DNA of 39,924 nucleotides from Stieleria sedimenti (GTDB lineage: Bacteria; Planctomycetota; Planctomycetia; Pirellulales; Pirellulaceae), in contig NZ_JANZKV010000213.1 in the NCBI RefSeq assembly GCF_025060895.1, positions 1 through 39,924 of the forward strand, in the 5' to 3' direction. Each line of letters begins with the position of its first letter. Within the stretch, counting starts at the first letter, position 1. Of the stretch, positions 1 to 8,755 are shown one piece after another. The notes beneath the pieces were generated by a model. The model was not told the origin of the DNA and did not search any database. It was given only the letters and a program-made list of their open reading frames with translations. A program made the position numbers and the translations under genes.

Positions 1-31
1 GTCGATTTAGTCGGGATCTGCTGAGTCAATG

Positions 32-98
32 GTGAGCCGCTGGCCGTAAGGCCTCGGGCAGCGTCGCAGTGCCCGGCCGCTTACGCGTCGCGGCTCAC
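32..98. repeat. Imperfect inverted repeat at the window edge
   Basis: The arms at 32-58 and 72-98 are near-complementary. Both end in GTGAGCCGC/GCGGCTCAC and share inner CGTAAG and CGGGCA blocks around a 13-bp loop. The right arm core, acgcgtcgcggctc, recurs at about 14420-14433, so this belongs to a dispersed intergenic palindrome family. No poly-T tract follows it, so a terminator role is not supported. The remainder of 1-166 shows no gene. Confidence 0.6.
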
Positions 99-166
99 AA
101 GAACGACAGCCCGCTCGCGCCGTTCCGCTAACACCTTGCGTGCCGAGCGGATGACTGACGGCATGG

Positions 167-499
167 TCACGCCGCCACGGCACCTTCGTGCAGCATCCGT
201 TGCAAGCGGTCCAGCGCCGCGAACATCTCATTCCATTGGCGGACGACTTCCATCGTGGAAAGCACCGGTGCGTCCTCGCGGTCGAAACCGAATTCACTGA
301 CGCGGACGATCTCATCCATCACGCGAATCCCGCCACTGGCCGCCGACTCCGTTTTTGATTCAGCCGATTTGCCGTCGGTGTCGTCGACCGGCAGGACCTG
401 CTGCATAGCTTGATGGACCGCCCACAGTGCCGCCTTGCGAGACGATTCGGCTTGGACGGTGGTGCGAAGTGTTCCTGATTGGACGAAGTACTTGGTCAT
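167..499 (-). CDS. Small hypothetical protein
   Basis: This 110-residue protein starts at an ATG (499) and reads MTKYFVQSGTLRTTVQ at its N-terminus. It has no signal peptide or membrane segment. A Ser/Lys-rich linker (about residues 42-55) separates an N-terminal part that looks beta-strand then helix (residues 1-38) from a helical C-terminal part (residues 60-110). I do not recognise a characterised family; the short strand-helix start resembles small conserved planctomycete proteins, but no function can be given. It is alone on its strand here, with the divergent nfnA gene about 590 bp away. Codon use is consistent with a real gene, and the frames overlapping it on either strand look like shadows. 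Confidence 0.6.
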   Translation of the reverse strand: MTKYFVQSGTLRTTVQAESSRKAALWAVHQAMQQVLPVDDTDGKSAESKTESAASGGIRVMDEIVRVSEFGFDREDAPVLSTMEVVRQWNEMFAALDRLQRMLHEGAVAA

Positions 500-1091
500 G
501 GCGGTGTCTCCCGTTGGGCGGTGATGGAAATCGGCCGAGGAATCGGTCTTCCTCGGCTAAACATCTCATCGCCGACCGGGTGACACCTTCGGTCCGAGGG
601 CCCAGGGGCCGTCTTTTTTGAACGTTCGCACAGTTCGGTCGGCTGTGTGCGGAAAGGCACGCTTGGCGGCGAGGCTGGTTCCGCGGGGGCACAGGTAACG
701 CTGTGAAGCATTCTTTCCCTGTGTTTGTTTAGGTTTTAGCGGCAGCGCGCGAGCCCTCCGGTTCTTCCTCATGGCCAAAACACCGGAGGGCTCGCGCCCT
801 ACCGCTAAAAAATGCTGCACAGCGTCGGGGCACAGGGTGTCTGGCTGGGATTCCGGGGCCAAAGCGGTCGGAGCTGCTTCAATGGCGGCGCCGCTGCCGC
901 CGTCGTGTGGCGGGCCGGGCACGTTTTGGAGAGTGTGGTGACGATCAACCGTTTCAGCTCAACGGGTGCATGATTGCGACGATGCGGGATGCGTCGAAAC
1001 GCTTCGTCGATTGGGGGCACGGAATTTGCGGTGCAAGCAGCGCGGTCGATTTCAACACAGCCAGGCCAGGATTCCCAAATCGTTTGTCACA
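500..1091. other. Intergenic region with one mobile element
   Basis: This 592-bp gap lies between the divergent hypothetical gene and nfnA. It contains the 132-bp MITE-like element (696-827) and its flanking direct repeats. Outside that element, several frames are open for 60-120 codons on both strands, but none resembles a protein. Frames open upstream of nfnA (from 966) read through Arg/Cys-rich sequence unlike the NfnA N-terminus. No convincing promoter could be picked out by eye. Confidence 0.5.
687..836. mobile_element. 132-bp MITE-like element (696-827) with 9-bp direct repeats
   Basis: The direct repeat GGGCACAGG occurs at 687-695 and 828-836 and immediately flanks an element at 696-827. 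The element ends are inverted repeats: TAACGCTGTGAAGCATT on the left, and the reverse complement of the right end reads CGACGCTGTGCAGCATT. Inside, a long inverted repeat (734-762 with 782-810, 27 of 29 paired) contains the core GGGCGCGAGCCC/CTCCGG. There is no coding capacity. The left end is the long form, with about 20 extra bases including CCCTGTGTTTG before the TTTAGCGG arm; the right end is the short form. This is the same asymmetry as in the larger copy at 33098-33775. Mobility in trans is inferred from the target-site-like duplication. Confidence 0.75.
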
Positions 1092-1991
1092 ATGTTTCCC
1101 ATCAAAGAATCTCGCTTTCTCTCTGGCGATGTCAAGTTGTTCCGCGTCGAAGCACCTCGGATTGCCCGCAAGCGGCAGGCGGGGCAGTTTGTGATCGTCC
1201 GGATCCACGAGCACGGTGAGCGAATCCCGTTGACGATTGCCGACTCGGACGTCGAGCAGGGGACGATCACGATCATCGTTCAGGGGGTCGGCAAGACGAC
1301 GCGACTGCTCAATCAGCTCGAAGCCGGTGATTCGATCTTGGACGTCGTCGGCCCCTTGGGCGAGCCGTCGGAGATCAAGAAGTTCGGCACGGTCGTCGTC
1401 ATCGGGGGGGGCGTGGGGACAGCCATCGCCTACCCAACCGCGGTCGCGATGAAACAGGCCGGCAACCACGTGATCACGATCGTCGGTGCCCGCAATCAGT
1501 CGTTGTTGATTTTGGAAGATGAGGTTCGCGCGACCAGCGACGAACTTTATTTGATGACCGACGACGGCAGCTACGGTGAACACGGCTTCGTCACGCAGAA
1601 GTTGCAAGCGTTGATCGATCAGGGGCGAACGATCGATCACGTGTTGGCGATCGGTCCGATCCCGATGATGCGGGCGGTCGCCGAGGTCACTCGCCCGCAT
1701 CAGATTCCGACCATCGTCAGTTTGAACCCGATCATGGTCGATGGCACCGGCATGTGCGGCGGCTGTCGGGTGTATGTCGGCAAGGAATGCAAATTCGCCT
1801 GTGTCGATGGGCCGGAGTTTGACGCGCATCAAGTCGATTTCACTAATCTGATCCAGCGGAACAAGATGTACCGCGATCGCGAACAGGAATCGTTGGAAGC
1901 ATTCGAGGCCGATCCGACGCACGACCTGGAGGAAGCTCACCATTGCCACATGGAGCAGAAGTTTCCGGAAGTCGGTCCACGGACGGTTTGA
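1092..1991 (+). CDS. nfnA: NfnA/SudB-like ferredoxin-NADP+ oxidoreductase, FAD/2Fe-2S subunit
   Basis: This 299-residue protein matches the small subunit of NADH-dependent reduced ferredoxin:NADP+ oxidoreductase (Nfn), also annotated as sulfide dehydrogenase beta (SudB). An FAD-binding barrel covers residues 1-95. An NAD-binding Rossmann part follows, with VVVIGGGVGTAIAYP at 101-115. The C-terminal 2Fe-2S site has Cys222, Cys225 and Cys237, with Asp217 in the MVDGTGMCGGC motif; an Asp plus three Cys ligand set is known for Nfn. The ATG at 1092 was chosen because family members start MFxIKES; a longer frame from 966 adds an unrelated tail. The nfnB-like partner follows 53 bp downstream. Family members form an electron-bifurcating NADPH/NADH/ferredoxin enzyme, but whether this one bifurcates cannot be told from sequence. 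Confidence 0.85.
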   Translation: MFPIKESRFLSGDVKLFRVEAPRIARKRQAGQFVIVRIHEHGERIPLTIADSDVEQGTITIIVQGVGKTTRLLNQLEAGDSILDVVGPLGEPSEIKKFGTVVVIGGGVGTAIAYPTAVAMKQAGNHVITIVGARNQSLLILEDEVRATSDELYLMTDDGSYGEHGFVTQKLQALIDQGRTIDHVLAIGPIPMMRAVAEVTRPHQIPTIVSLNPIMVDGTGMCGGCRVYVGKECKFACVDGPEFDAHQVDFTNLIQRNKMYRDREQESLEAFEADPTHDLEEAHHCHMEQKFPEVGPRTV

Positions 1992-2044
1992 AAGTCAAAG
2001 GTCACACGTCAGACGTCATCTACGCACCATACAGATTCTGATCA

Positions 2045-3475
2045 ATGGTTGATAAACTTCCTCCCAAGCAACGCACCAAAATTCCTCGCCAGGTCATGCC
2101 CGAACAGGAGGCTTGCCAGCGGGCGCATAACTTTGACGAAGTCAACTTGGGCTTGACCGAAGCGATCGCCCAGCGCGAGTCCCAACGTTGTTTGACCTGT
2201 GCCGATCCGAAGTGCACGCACGGCTGTCCGGTGGGCGTGCAGATCCGTGAAGTCGTCGATTTGGTGCGCGAGGGTGAGTACCTGTCCGCAGCCGCCAAGC
2301 TGCGTGAAGACAACGTGTTGCCGGCGGTCACGGGGCGTGTTTGTCCCCAGGAGAACCAATGCGAAGGCGCGTGCGTGTTGGCCAGGCGATTTAATTCGTT
2401 GGCGATCGGGCACATCGAGCGATTTGTGGCCGATTACGAACGCCAGACGGGTCAAGTGGGGCTTCCCGAGCGGGCACCGCTGACGGGCAAGAAAGTTGCG
2501 ATCGTCGGCAGCGGGCCGGCGGGATTGAGCTGCGCCGGCGACCTGTCGCTGAAAGGCCATGAGGTGACCGTGTTCGAGGCCCTTCACGAAATCGGCGGCG
2601 TGTTGATCTATGGCATCCCCGAGTTTCGGTTGCCCAAGGAAATCGTTCGGCAAGAAGTCGAGAACATGCGGGCGATGGGCATCGACTTCCAAACCAACGT
2701 CGTCATTGGCAAGACGGTCACCATCGACGAGCTGTTCAATGAGGAAGGCTACGATGCGGTGTTCATCGCCACCGGGGCGGGGCTGCCGAAGTTCATGAAC
2801 ATACCCGGTGAGCAGTTGGCCGGCGTCTACTCGGCAAACGAGTTTTTGACGCGAGTGAACCTGATGAAGGCCTACGATCCTGATCAATACGATTCACCGA
2901 TTTATGATTGTCGTGGCCGCAACGTGGCGATCGTCGGCGGCGGAAACACGGCGATGGATTCGGTTCGGTCCGCGTTGCGACTGGGCGCAAAGAACGCCTA
3001 CATCATCTATCGCCGCGGCGAGGAGGAGATGCCGGCCCGCGGCGAAGAGGTGCACCATGCCAAGGACGAAGGCGTGCAGTTCATGAACCTGCACAACCCG
3101 CTGGAGTTCGTCGGTAACGAGGAAGGCAATTTAACCGGAGTCAAGTTGGTCAAGATGGAACTCGGCGAGGCAGACGAATCAGGGCGTCGGCGTCCGGTCC
3201 CGATTGAAGGCTCTGAATTTGTGATGCCGATCGACATGGCAGTCGTCGCCATTGGCACCGGCGCCAATCCGTTGGTGCAGTCGACCACACCGGACATGGC
3301 GACCAACAAATGGGGCTACATCGTTGCCGATGAAGAGACGTTGCGGACCAACAAACGCGGCGTGTTCGCCGGCGGCGATATCGTCAGCGGTGCCGCCACG
3401 GTCATCTTGGCCATGGGCGCCGGTCGGGTGGCGGCGCGGTCGATGCACGAGTACCTGGAAACGGGACAGTGGTAG
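2045..3475 (+). CDS. nfnB: NfnB/GltD-like NADPH-binding FAD oxidoreductase subunit
   Basis: This 476-residue protein is homologous to the large Nfn subunit and to the glutamate synthase small chain (often annotated gltA/gltD). The N-terminal iron-sulphur domain has Cys49, Cys52, Cys57 and Cys61 (CLTCADPKCTHGCP), plus Cys100, Cys106 and Cys110. An FAD-binding motif GSGPAGLSCA lies at 155-164. A second dinucleotide motif, GGGNTAMDSVRSALRLGA (about 294-311), would bind NADPH. The C-terminal FAD closure reads GVFAGGDIVSGAATVILAMGAGR. Pairing with the NfnA-like gene, and the absence of a gltB gene, argue for Nfn/Sud rather than glutamate synthase. The gene lies 148 bp upstream of nuoA on the same strand, so co-expression with complex I is plausible. 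Confidence 0.85.
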   Translation: MVDKLPPKQRTKIPRQVMPEQEACQRAHNFDEVNLGLTEAIAQRESQRCLTCADPKCTHGCPVGVQIREVVDLVREGEYLSAAAKLREDNVLPAVTGRVCPQENQCEGACVLARRFNSLAIGHIERFVADYERQTGQVGLPERAPLTGKKVAIVGSGPAGLSCAGDLSLKGHEVTVFEALHEIGGVLIYGIPEFRLPKEIVRQEVENMRAMGIDFQTNVVIGKTVTIDELFNEEGYDAVFIATGAGLPKFMNIPGEQLAGVYSANEFLTRVNLMKAYDPDQYDSPIYDCRGRNVAIVGGGNTAMDSVRSALRLGAKNAYIIYRRGEEEMPARGEEVHHAKDEGVQFMNLHNPLEFVGNEEGNLTGVKLVKMELGEADESGRRRPVPIEGSEFVMPIDMAVVAIGTGANPLVQSTTPDMATNKWGYIVADEETLRTNKRGVFAGGDIVSGAATVILAMGAGRVAARSMHEYLETGQW

Positions 3476-3623
3476 TCGTTTCGGTACGTCTGTAGATTGT
3501 CGAGAGGGGAACGGGTAAGATAAGGGTGGGCGTCACTTCACTGAGAACCGTCCAGCGGATTGGATGCAGGCACCGTCGGTCTTGTTGTCGTTCCACTTTG
3601 GTTGCCGAGTGCAATTACCAGAC

Positions 3624-3977
3624 ATGGACTATCTATTTGTCTTTCTGTTCGTCGTGCTGGGGATCGCGATGGTACTTGGCGGTATCTTTGCGTCCTACTT
3701 GTTGGCGCCGCGGAACCCGACGAAGATCAAGCAGTCACCGTATGAATGTGGCGAGGAAACGATCGGATCCTCGTCGATCAATTTCAACGTTGCCTACTAT
3801 TTGTTTGCGATCTTGTTCTTGGTGTTCGATGTTGAAGCGGCGTTTTTGTTTCCTTGGGCCGTCGTGCTTCGCGAACTCGGATTGATCGGGCTGATCGAGG
3901 TCGTGATGTTTGTCCTTGTTCTGGTCGTCGGCCTGGCGTATGCCTGGAAAAAAGGGGTTCTGGAATGGGAATCGTAA
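3624..3977 (+). CDS. nuoA: NADH-quinone oxidoreductase subunit A
   Basis: This is a 117-residue inner-membrane subunit of complex I with three transmembrane helices (about residues 3-25, 58-80 and 88-108). It carries the conserved PYECGEE loop after the first helix and [11 protein letters not shown] in the second, which contribute to the quinone-site/membrane interface. The ATG at 3624 gives the normal family length; an upstream start at 3564 would add 20 residues before the first helix. No strong Shine-Dalgarno is visible. The stop overlaps the start of nuoB by 13 bases, so translation is probably coupled. It is the first gene of the nuo cluster here. Confidence 0.92.
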   Translation: MDYLFVFLFVVLGIAMVLGGIFASYLLAPRNPTKIKQSPYECGEETIGSSSINFNVAYYLFAILFLVFDVEAAFLFPWAVVLRELGLIGLIEVVMFVLVLVVGLAYAWKKGVLEWES

Positions 3978-4684
3978 CGGACAAGCTTCCCGGTGCACTG
4001 GAAAAGGTGCCCGGCGGCAATGTCTTGGTGACCCGGTTTGACGAGATCATCAACTGGGCCCGTGCCAGCAGCCTCTGGCCGTTGACGTTCGGCACGAGTT
4101 GCTGCGCGATCGAGATGTTGATGGCCACGGGAGGACCGCGACACGATTTGGCTCGATTCGGTGCCGAGGTCGCGCGGCCGTCTCCGCGGCAAGCCGATTT
4201 ATTGATTCTGGCCGGTACGATCGTGAAACGGATGGCTCCGCGGTTGCGGACGTTGTACGAGCAGATGGCGGAGCCGAGGTACGTGATCGCGACGGGCGCC
4301 TGCACGATTTCCGGCGGCCCGTTCATCTATCATTCCTACACGACCGTGCGGGGGGCCGACGAGATCATTCCCGTCGACGTTTACGTTCCCGGTTGTCCCC
4401 CGCGTCCCGAGCAGTTGTTCCACGGCTTGTTGACGTTGCAGAAAATGATCAAGGAAGGCGAGACGATTCGCGAGCCCGGGGTACGCCGCAAACCCGTCAT
4501 CAGCGCGCTGCCCGAAGGGATCACGTTGGAAGATATTCAGGGGGAGATGAAGGAGTTGCTCGTCAAGGAGAACGTGGTCGACGTCCAGCATGCCGTCGAC
4601 AAACTCAAATGGCCGAGCGGATTGAACGAAAGCAGCTCCGGAGACAGCGGGGCGAACGAACGCGGGGCGGGTGATGGAGCGTGA
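3965..4684 (+). CDS. nuoB: NADH-quinone oxidoreductase subunit B
   Basis: This 239-residue subunit carries the terminal 4Fe-4S cluster N2 that reduces quinone. The ligands are Cys46 and Cys47 (TSCCAIEM), Cys113 (TGAC) and Cys144 (VPGCPPRPE). The ATG at 3965 overlaps the end of nuoA and matches the family; an in-frame extension from 3854 is a shadow of nuoA. The tail after about residue 170, ending in a Ser/Gly/Glu-rich stretch, is longer than in the usual 160-180-residue NuoB, a feature seen in several non-proteobacterial complexes. The local motif [12 protein letters not shown] departs from the commoner GSCxxSGG, though the ligand Cys is kept. Confidence 0.92.
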   Translation: MGIVTDKLPGALEKVPGGNVLVTRFDEIINWARASSLWPLTFGTSCCAIEMLMATGGPRHDLARFGAEVARPSPRQADLLILAGTIVKRMAPRLRTLYEQMAEPRYVIATGACTISGGPFIYHSYTTVRGADEIIPVDVYVPGCPPRPEQLFHGLLTLQKMIKEGETIREPGVRRKPVISALPEGITLEDIQGEMKELLVKENVVDVQHAVDKLKWPSGLNESSSGDSGANERGAGDGA

Positions 4685-5141
4685 AGCCCTGCAAGCGGCC
4701 GTTTGTGAACTCGACTCGACCGTCAGTCCCTTGGACGCGAACGCCGACCGTGCGGCGGTTATCGTCGAGGCGAGTGCCTTGCCGGCGATCGTTCGCCGTC
4801 TCCGCGACCAGCCTCAGTTTGCGTTCGCCCAATTGCTTGATCACGTGGCGGTCGATTGGATCGACCGCGGACAGTTCGAGCTAATCTATCAGCTCTACTC
4901 CTTCAAGCACAAACACTTTCTTTCCGTCAGCGTGTTTGTCCCGCGGGAGGACCCTCGCGTGCCGACGCTCTGTCGTGTGCACCCGGTGGCGGAGTGGCAG
5001 GAACGGGAAGTCTACGACCTGTTCGGCGTGTTGTACGACGATCATCCAGATCTCAGAAGACTGTTCCTGGAAGACGATTGGGTCGGATTTCCCTTGCGCA
5101 AGGACTACCAAGACGACTTTATGCTCGACAGGCCAAGATGA
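4671..5141 (+). CDS. nuoC: NADH-quinone oxidoreductase subunit C
   Basis: This 156-residue peripheral-arm subunit (30-kDa family) docks beside NuoD. The signature is [20 protein letters not shown] followed by FPLRKDYQ. It is compact, with little N-terminal extension, and is separate from NuoD rather than fused. The start is a GTG at 4671, with an ATG one codon later at 4674; either overlaps the nuoB stop. The stop TGA overlaps the nuoD ATG in an ATGA arrangement. It has no metal ligands, as expected. Within this operon it implies a tightly coupled B-C-D translation unit. Confidence 0.92.
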   Translation: MMEREALQAAVCELDSTVSPLDANADRAAVIVEASALPAIVRRLRDQPQFAFAQLLDHVAVDWIDRGQFELIYQLYSFKHKHFLSVSVFVPREDPRVPTLCRVHPVAEWQEREVYDLFGVLYDDHPDLRRLFLEDDWVGFPLRKDYQDDFMLDRPR

Positions 5142-6298
5142 CCGTAGAAGTTTCGTCACTGAAGGAACTCGTGGAGCAGGCCAGCGGCGACGACCGTTCG
5201 CCGGACACCCAAGAGTATTTCGTCAACATGGGACCCCAGCACCCGTCGACCCACGGCGTGTTGCGGCTGGTGTTGAAGTTGGACGGCGAAAGGGTGCTTC
5301 GGTGTATCCCCGTGCTCGGTTACATCCACCGCAGCATCGAGAAGATCTCCGAGCACATGAACTACATGAATTGTGTCCATCTGACCGACCGGATGGATTA
5401 CCTGTCGTCGATCATGAACAACTGGGCGGTGTCCAAGGCGGTTGAAGAAGCGGCGGGGATCGAGGTCAATTCACGGATTCAAACCATCCGCACGATCTTC
5501 GCCGAACTGGAACGGATTCAGAGCCATCAGTTGTGGTGGGGCGTGTTGGGGATGGATTTGGGGGCGTTCACGCCATTCCTGTACGGGATCCGTGATCGCG
5601 AGGTCCTCAACGATGTGATGGAAGAGACGGTCGGTGCCCGGCTGACGATGAACTATGTGTTGCCCGGCGGTTTGATGGCAGACATTCACCCGAATTTTGT
5701 CCATCGGGTCAAAGAGTTCATCAAGTACTTCCGCCCCAAGTTGGACGAATACGATGACCTGTTGACCAACAACGTCATCATCCAAGAACGGCTTCGCAAC
5801 GTCGGCATACTGTCGCCGCAAACGGCGGTCCAATACGGGGCCACCGGGCCGGTTCTGCGCGGGTCGGGCGTCGCATTCGACTTGCGGAAAGATCACCCTT
5901 ACGGCGTCTACGATCAGGCGGACTTTGAGGTGCCCGTCGGCACGATCGGTGACAGTTGGGACCGCTACTGGGTGCGGGTGGAGGAGATGCGGCAGTCGAT
6001 GAACATCGTCGAGCAGCTGCTCGATAACATTCCGCCGGGCGATTTTCTGGTCAAGAAACTGAATTCCAAGATCAAGATTCCGGAAGGACGCTACTATAGC
6101 CAGTTGGAAACGGCACGCGGGATCTTGGGCGTGTTCATCGTGTCAGACAAGAAGGACGAGCCGTATCGGATGCACTATCGCTCTCCGAACTTCAATAACT
6201 TGTGGTGTCTCGAGCCGATGATCAAGGGCGACTACATCGCCTCATTGATCGGGGCGATGTCCTCTCTGGATCTGGTCATCCCAGACATCGATCGATAA
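5138..6298 (+). CDS. nuoD: NADH-quinone oxidoreductase subunit D
   Basis: This 386-residue 49-kDa-type subunit forms the quinone-binding cavity with NuoB. Hallmarks are NMGPQHPSTHGVLRL (residues 30-44), PVLGYIHRSIEKISE, a DRMDYLSS segment, and a C-terminal FNNLWCLEPMIKG block ending SLDLVIPDIDR. These are hydrogenase-fold features without the NiFe cysteines. The ATG at 5138 sits in the nuoC stop; a longer open frame from 4856 overlaps nuoC and is discarded. A clear AAGGAG lies at its 3' end (6297-6302), serving the next gene. Confidence 0.94.
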   Translation: MTVEVSSLKELVEQASGDDRSPDTQEYFVNMGPQHPSTHGVLRLVLKLDGERVLRCIPVLGYIHRSIEKISEHMNYMNCVHLTDRMDYLSSIMNNWAVSKAVEEAAGIEVNSRIQTIRTIFAELERIQSHQLWWGVLGMDLGAFTPFLYGIRDREVLNDVMEETVGARLTMNYVLPGGLMADIHPNFVHRVKEFIKYFRPKLDEYDDLLTNNVIIQERLRNVGILSPQTAVQYGATGPVLRGSGVAFDLRKDHPYGVYDQADFEVPVGTIGDSWDRYWVRVEEMRQSMNIVEQLLDNIPPGDFLVKKLNSKIKIPEGRYYSQLETARGILGVFIVSDKKDEPYRMHYRSPNFNNLWCLEPMIKGDYIASLIGAMSSLDLVIPDIDR

Positions 6299-6314
6299 GG
6301 AGAATCCCATCGTC

Positions 6315-7472
6315 GTGGCAGATGCTTTGTTGAATCAACTTTCACTGACGCTGTCAGTTCACACGAGCGATGTGTTTGTCGCGCCGGCGATGTCGTTGGC
6401 CGACCGTGCCAGTCGGGCGCTGGAGTCGGGCGTCTGGGGGGCGGTGCTGTACATCGTGATCGGGTTGGTCGCCGTGCTCACCGCGGTTTCCGTGCTGGGT
6501 TTGGTGATGAGTTACATCGAGCGCAAGGTAGCTGGGCACTTTCAATGTCGATTGGGACCGATGCGGGTCGGTCCGCACGGCGTGCTACAGTCGCTGGCCG
6601 ATGGCATCAAGCTGTTGTTCAAGGAGGGGATCGAACCCGGCCACGGCGACAAGGTGATCTTCATTGGTGCACCGATCTTCAGCATCACGGCGACGATTTT
6701 ATTGTTGGCGATCGTCCCGCTGGCGCCGGGCATTCAGGTCGTCGACATGAATGTGGGGGTGGTTTACATCGCGGCGGTCAGCGGTTTGGGCGTGATGGGC
6801 ATTCTGATGGGTGGTTGGAGCAGCAACAACAAGTGGTCGCTGTTGGGGGCGATGCGAGCCGGCGCGCAGATGATTTCCTACGAGGTCTCGCTGACCATCG
6901 CGCTGTTGGTGGTCGTTCTGTTTTCGGGCACCTTGAAGGTTTCCGAAATCATTGAAAGTCAACAACAAGGATGGTGGATTTGGAGGGGGCATGGCGTCGC
7001 GATCGTCGCGTTTTGCCTGTACGTGATCGCGTCCACCGCGGAGCTGAATCGGACGCCCTTCGATTTGCCCGAGGGCGAGAGCGAATTGACCGGCGGCTAC
7101 CACACCGAATACAGCGGATTGCGATTTTCGTTTTTCTTTCTCGCCGAATTCGCCAACCTGTTCGTGTTCTCGGCGCTGGCGGTGACCTTTTTCTTCGGCG
7201 GTTGGTTGCCGTTCCATGTCGGAAACTACGAAGGTTTCAATAGCGTGATGGACCTGCTGCCTCCGGTGATCTCGCCGATGTTTTGGTTCGGAAGCAAATG
7301 TGCGACGCTGATTTTTATTTTGATGTGGTTCCGCTGGACCTTTCCACGGCTTCGGATGGATCAATTGATGCGACTGGAGTGGAAGGTGCTTTTGCCGATC
7401 GGGTTTGCCAATCTCATTTTGGCGGCAACGGTTGTGCTGACCGGATTGTATTTTTTCCCTTCCGCGACATGA
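6315..7472 (+). CDS. nuoH: NADH-quinone oxidoreductase subunit H
   Basis: This 385-residue membrane subunit links the peripheral arm to the proton-pumping arm. It has eight predicted transmembrane helices. Conserved loops include ERKVAGHFQCRLGPMRVGPHG, LADGIKLLFKEG, and LNRTPFDLPEGESELTGGYHTEYSG, the last carrying the acidic residues of the E-channel entrance. The start is a GTG at 6315, 12 bases after an AAGGAG (6297-6302). It leaves an N-terminal stretch of about 37 residues before the first helix, longer than in E. coli. nuoG, which usually precedes nuoH in 14-gene operons, is missing here; nuoD is followed directly by nuoH. Confidence 0.94.
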   Translation: MADALLNQLSLTLSVHTSDVFVAPAMSLADRASRALESGVWGAVLYIVIGLVAVLTAVSVLGLVMSYIERKVAGHFQCRLGPMRVGPHGVLQSLADGIKLLFKEGIEPGHGDKVIFIGAPIFSITATILLLAIVPLAPGIQVVDMNVGVVYIAAVSGLGVMGILMGGWSSNNKWSLLGAMRAGAQMISYEVSLTIALLVVVLFSGTLKVSEIIESQQQGWWIWRGHGVAIVAFCLYVIASTAELNRTPFDLPEGESELTGGYHTEYSGLRFSFFFLAEFANLFVFSALAVTFFFGGWLPFHVGNYEGFNSVMDLLPPVISPMFWFGSKCATLIFILMWFRWTFPRLRMDQLMRLEWKVLLPIGFANLILAATVVLTGLYFFPSAT

Positions 7473-7485
7473 ATGACGGCTAGCC

Positions 7486-8184
7486 ATGACGACGACCACA
7501 CCGGTCCCGACGGAAACCGAATGCCCTCCGATCGATTTCGGCGAACTGAAATCAGAGTGTGTCGCACCGCGCCCGTCGATCATGGGGCAGAAACGCGGCC
7601 TGCGTTCGATTCTGTGGTTGTCGTTCAAGGGCATCGTGCGGGGCTTGCTGACGACGCTCAGTTACTTCCGGCGTCCGTCAACGGTGGTGACGCAACAGTA
7701 CCCCGAGAATCGCGAGACGCTGGAGATGTTCGAGCGGTATCGTGGTCGACTGTCGTTGATCCACAACGAGGAAGGCGAGCACGGTTGCACCGCCTGCCAG
7801 ATCTGTGAACGCCTGTGCCCGAACGCATCGATTATCATCACCAAGGACAAAAAGAACGAGGCGACCGGTAAACCGGCGCTGGATCAATTCATCTGGCGCC
7901 AGGACACGTGCACGTTCTGTAATATTTGTGTTCTCGTTTGTCCGTTCGACACGCTGGAAATGACCGGTGATTTTGAGTCGTCGGTGTACGACCGGCGTCT
8001 GCTGGTGTTCAACTTGAACGAATACGCCGGTCCGACCGCCGGTCAGCTCGACAAGCTCGAGGATGACGAACTGGCCAAGGCGCAAATGAAGCCGATGAAA
8101 AAGTATCAGGGCCCGGTTCCGATGTGCGGCGGCGAAATGGACGGAATTCCCAAGTTGGACGTAGAGAAACCGACCGATGTATGA
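7486..8184 (+). CDS. nuoI: NADH-quinone oxidoreductase subunit I
   Basis: This 232-residue 2x[4Fe-4S] ferredoxin-like subunit wires electrons to cluster N2. The ligands are Cys101/104/107 with Cys111 (CTACQICERLCP) and Cys142/145/148 with Cys152 (CTFCNICVLVCP). An N-terminal extension and amphipathic helix (about 33-62) precede the ferredoxin fold. A C-terminal tail of about 60 residues ends in PKLDVEKPTDV. Both tails make it longer than the usual 160-180 residues. In complexes lacking NuoEFG this subunit is the exposed electron-entry point for ferredoxin-like donors. The end overlaps the nuoJ start by 8 bases. Confidence 0.93.
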   Translation: MTTTTPVPTETECPPIDFGELKSECVAPRPSIMGQKRGLRSILWLSFKGIVRGLLTTLSYFRRPSTVVTQQYPENRETLEMFERYRGRLSLIHNEEGEHGCTACQICERLCPNASIIITKDKKNEATGKPALDQFIWRQDTCTFCNICVLVCPFDTLEMTGDFESSVYDRRLLVFNLNEYAGPTAGQLDKLEDDELAKAQMKPMKKYQGPVPMCGGEMDGIPKLDVEKPTDV

Positions 8185-8713
8185 CGGGACAGTCGCGACC
8201 CTTTTCTTCTACTTCTTTGCGGTCGCATCGATTGCCTTGGCGCTCGGTGTCGTGCTCGGGCGGCGTCTGCTGCGATCGGCGGTTTGCCTGATCGGTGTGC
8301 TGGGATCGAGCGCCGGGCTGACCCTGGTGCTGGGATTCGAGTTTATCGCCGGGATTCAAGTGTTGGTCTTCATCGGCGGCATCGTCGTGCTGCTGCTGTT
8401 CGCGATCATGATGACCAGCGAAGGGCATACGTTCGAACAACGACCGAGCGCCGCCCGCCGCGTGATGGGAGGTGTGGTGGCGACGGCGTTTTTTGTGGTC
8501 ACGCTGTCGGTCTATGTGCACACGGACTTTCCGCCCGCGACCGCGGAAGACTTGGCCGTGTCTCATGAAGATGTTCACGCCATCGGTCGCAAGTTGTTGA
8601 GCAATGAACGCGACGGATACATCGTGCCGTTCGAAGTGATCTCGTTGTTGCTTTTGGCCGCACTGATCGGTGGCATCGTGATCGCTCGCAAACATGATCC
8701 AGAAGATACCTAA
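8177..8713 (+). CDS. nuoJ: NADH-quinone oxidoreductase subunit J
   Basis: This 178-residue membrane subunit is predicted to have five helices. The conserved third-helix segment, GIQVLVFIGGIVVLLLFAIMM (residues 56-76), undergoes the pi-bulge rearrangement during turnover in known structures. The ATG at 8177 lies inside the 3' end of nuoI. The periplasmic loop (about 115-155) is hydrophilic, and a last helix (LLLLAALIGGIVIA) follows it. It is separated from nuoK by 42 bases. Family and operon position leave little doubt. Confidence 0.92.
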   Translation: MYDGTVATLFFYFFAVASIALALGVVLGRRLLRSAVCLIGVLGSSAGLTLVLGFEFIAGIQVLVFIGGIVVLLLFAIMMTSEGHTFEQRPSAARRVMGGVVATAFFVVTLSVYVHTDFPPATAEDLAVSHEDVHAIGRKLLSNERDGYIVPFEVISLLLLAALIGGIVIARKHDPEDT

Positions 8714-8755
8714 CAACGATTGCCGCTCAAAACACTCCGCCGTCGGGCTTTCCAC

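Noticed and set aside
954-1949. 331-codon frame antisense to nfnA
   Set aside because: It is Asp/Arg-rich sequence without a domain; nfnA on the plus strand has clear family motifs.
2045-3475. Glutamate synthase small chain (GltD)
   Set aside because: It is homologous, but there is no large glutamate synthase subunit nearby and an NfnA/SudB partner is directly upstream. Nfn/Sud is the better reading.
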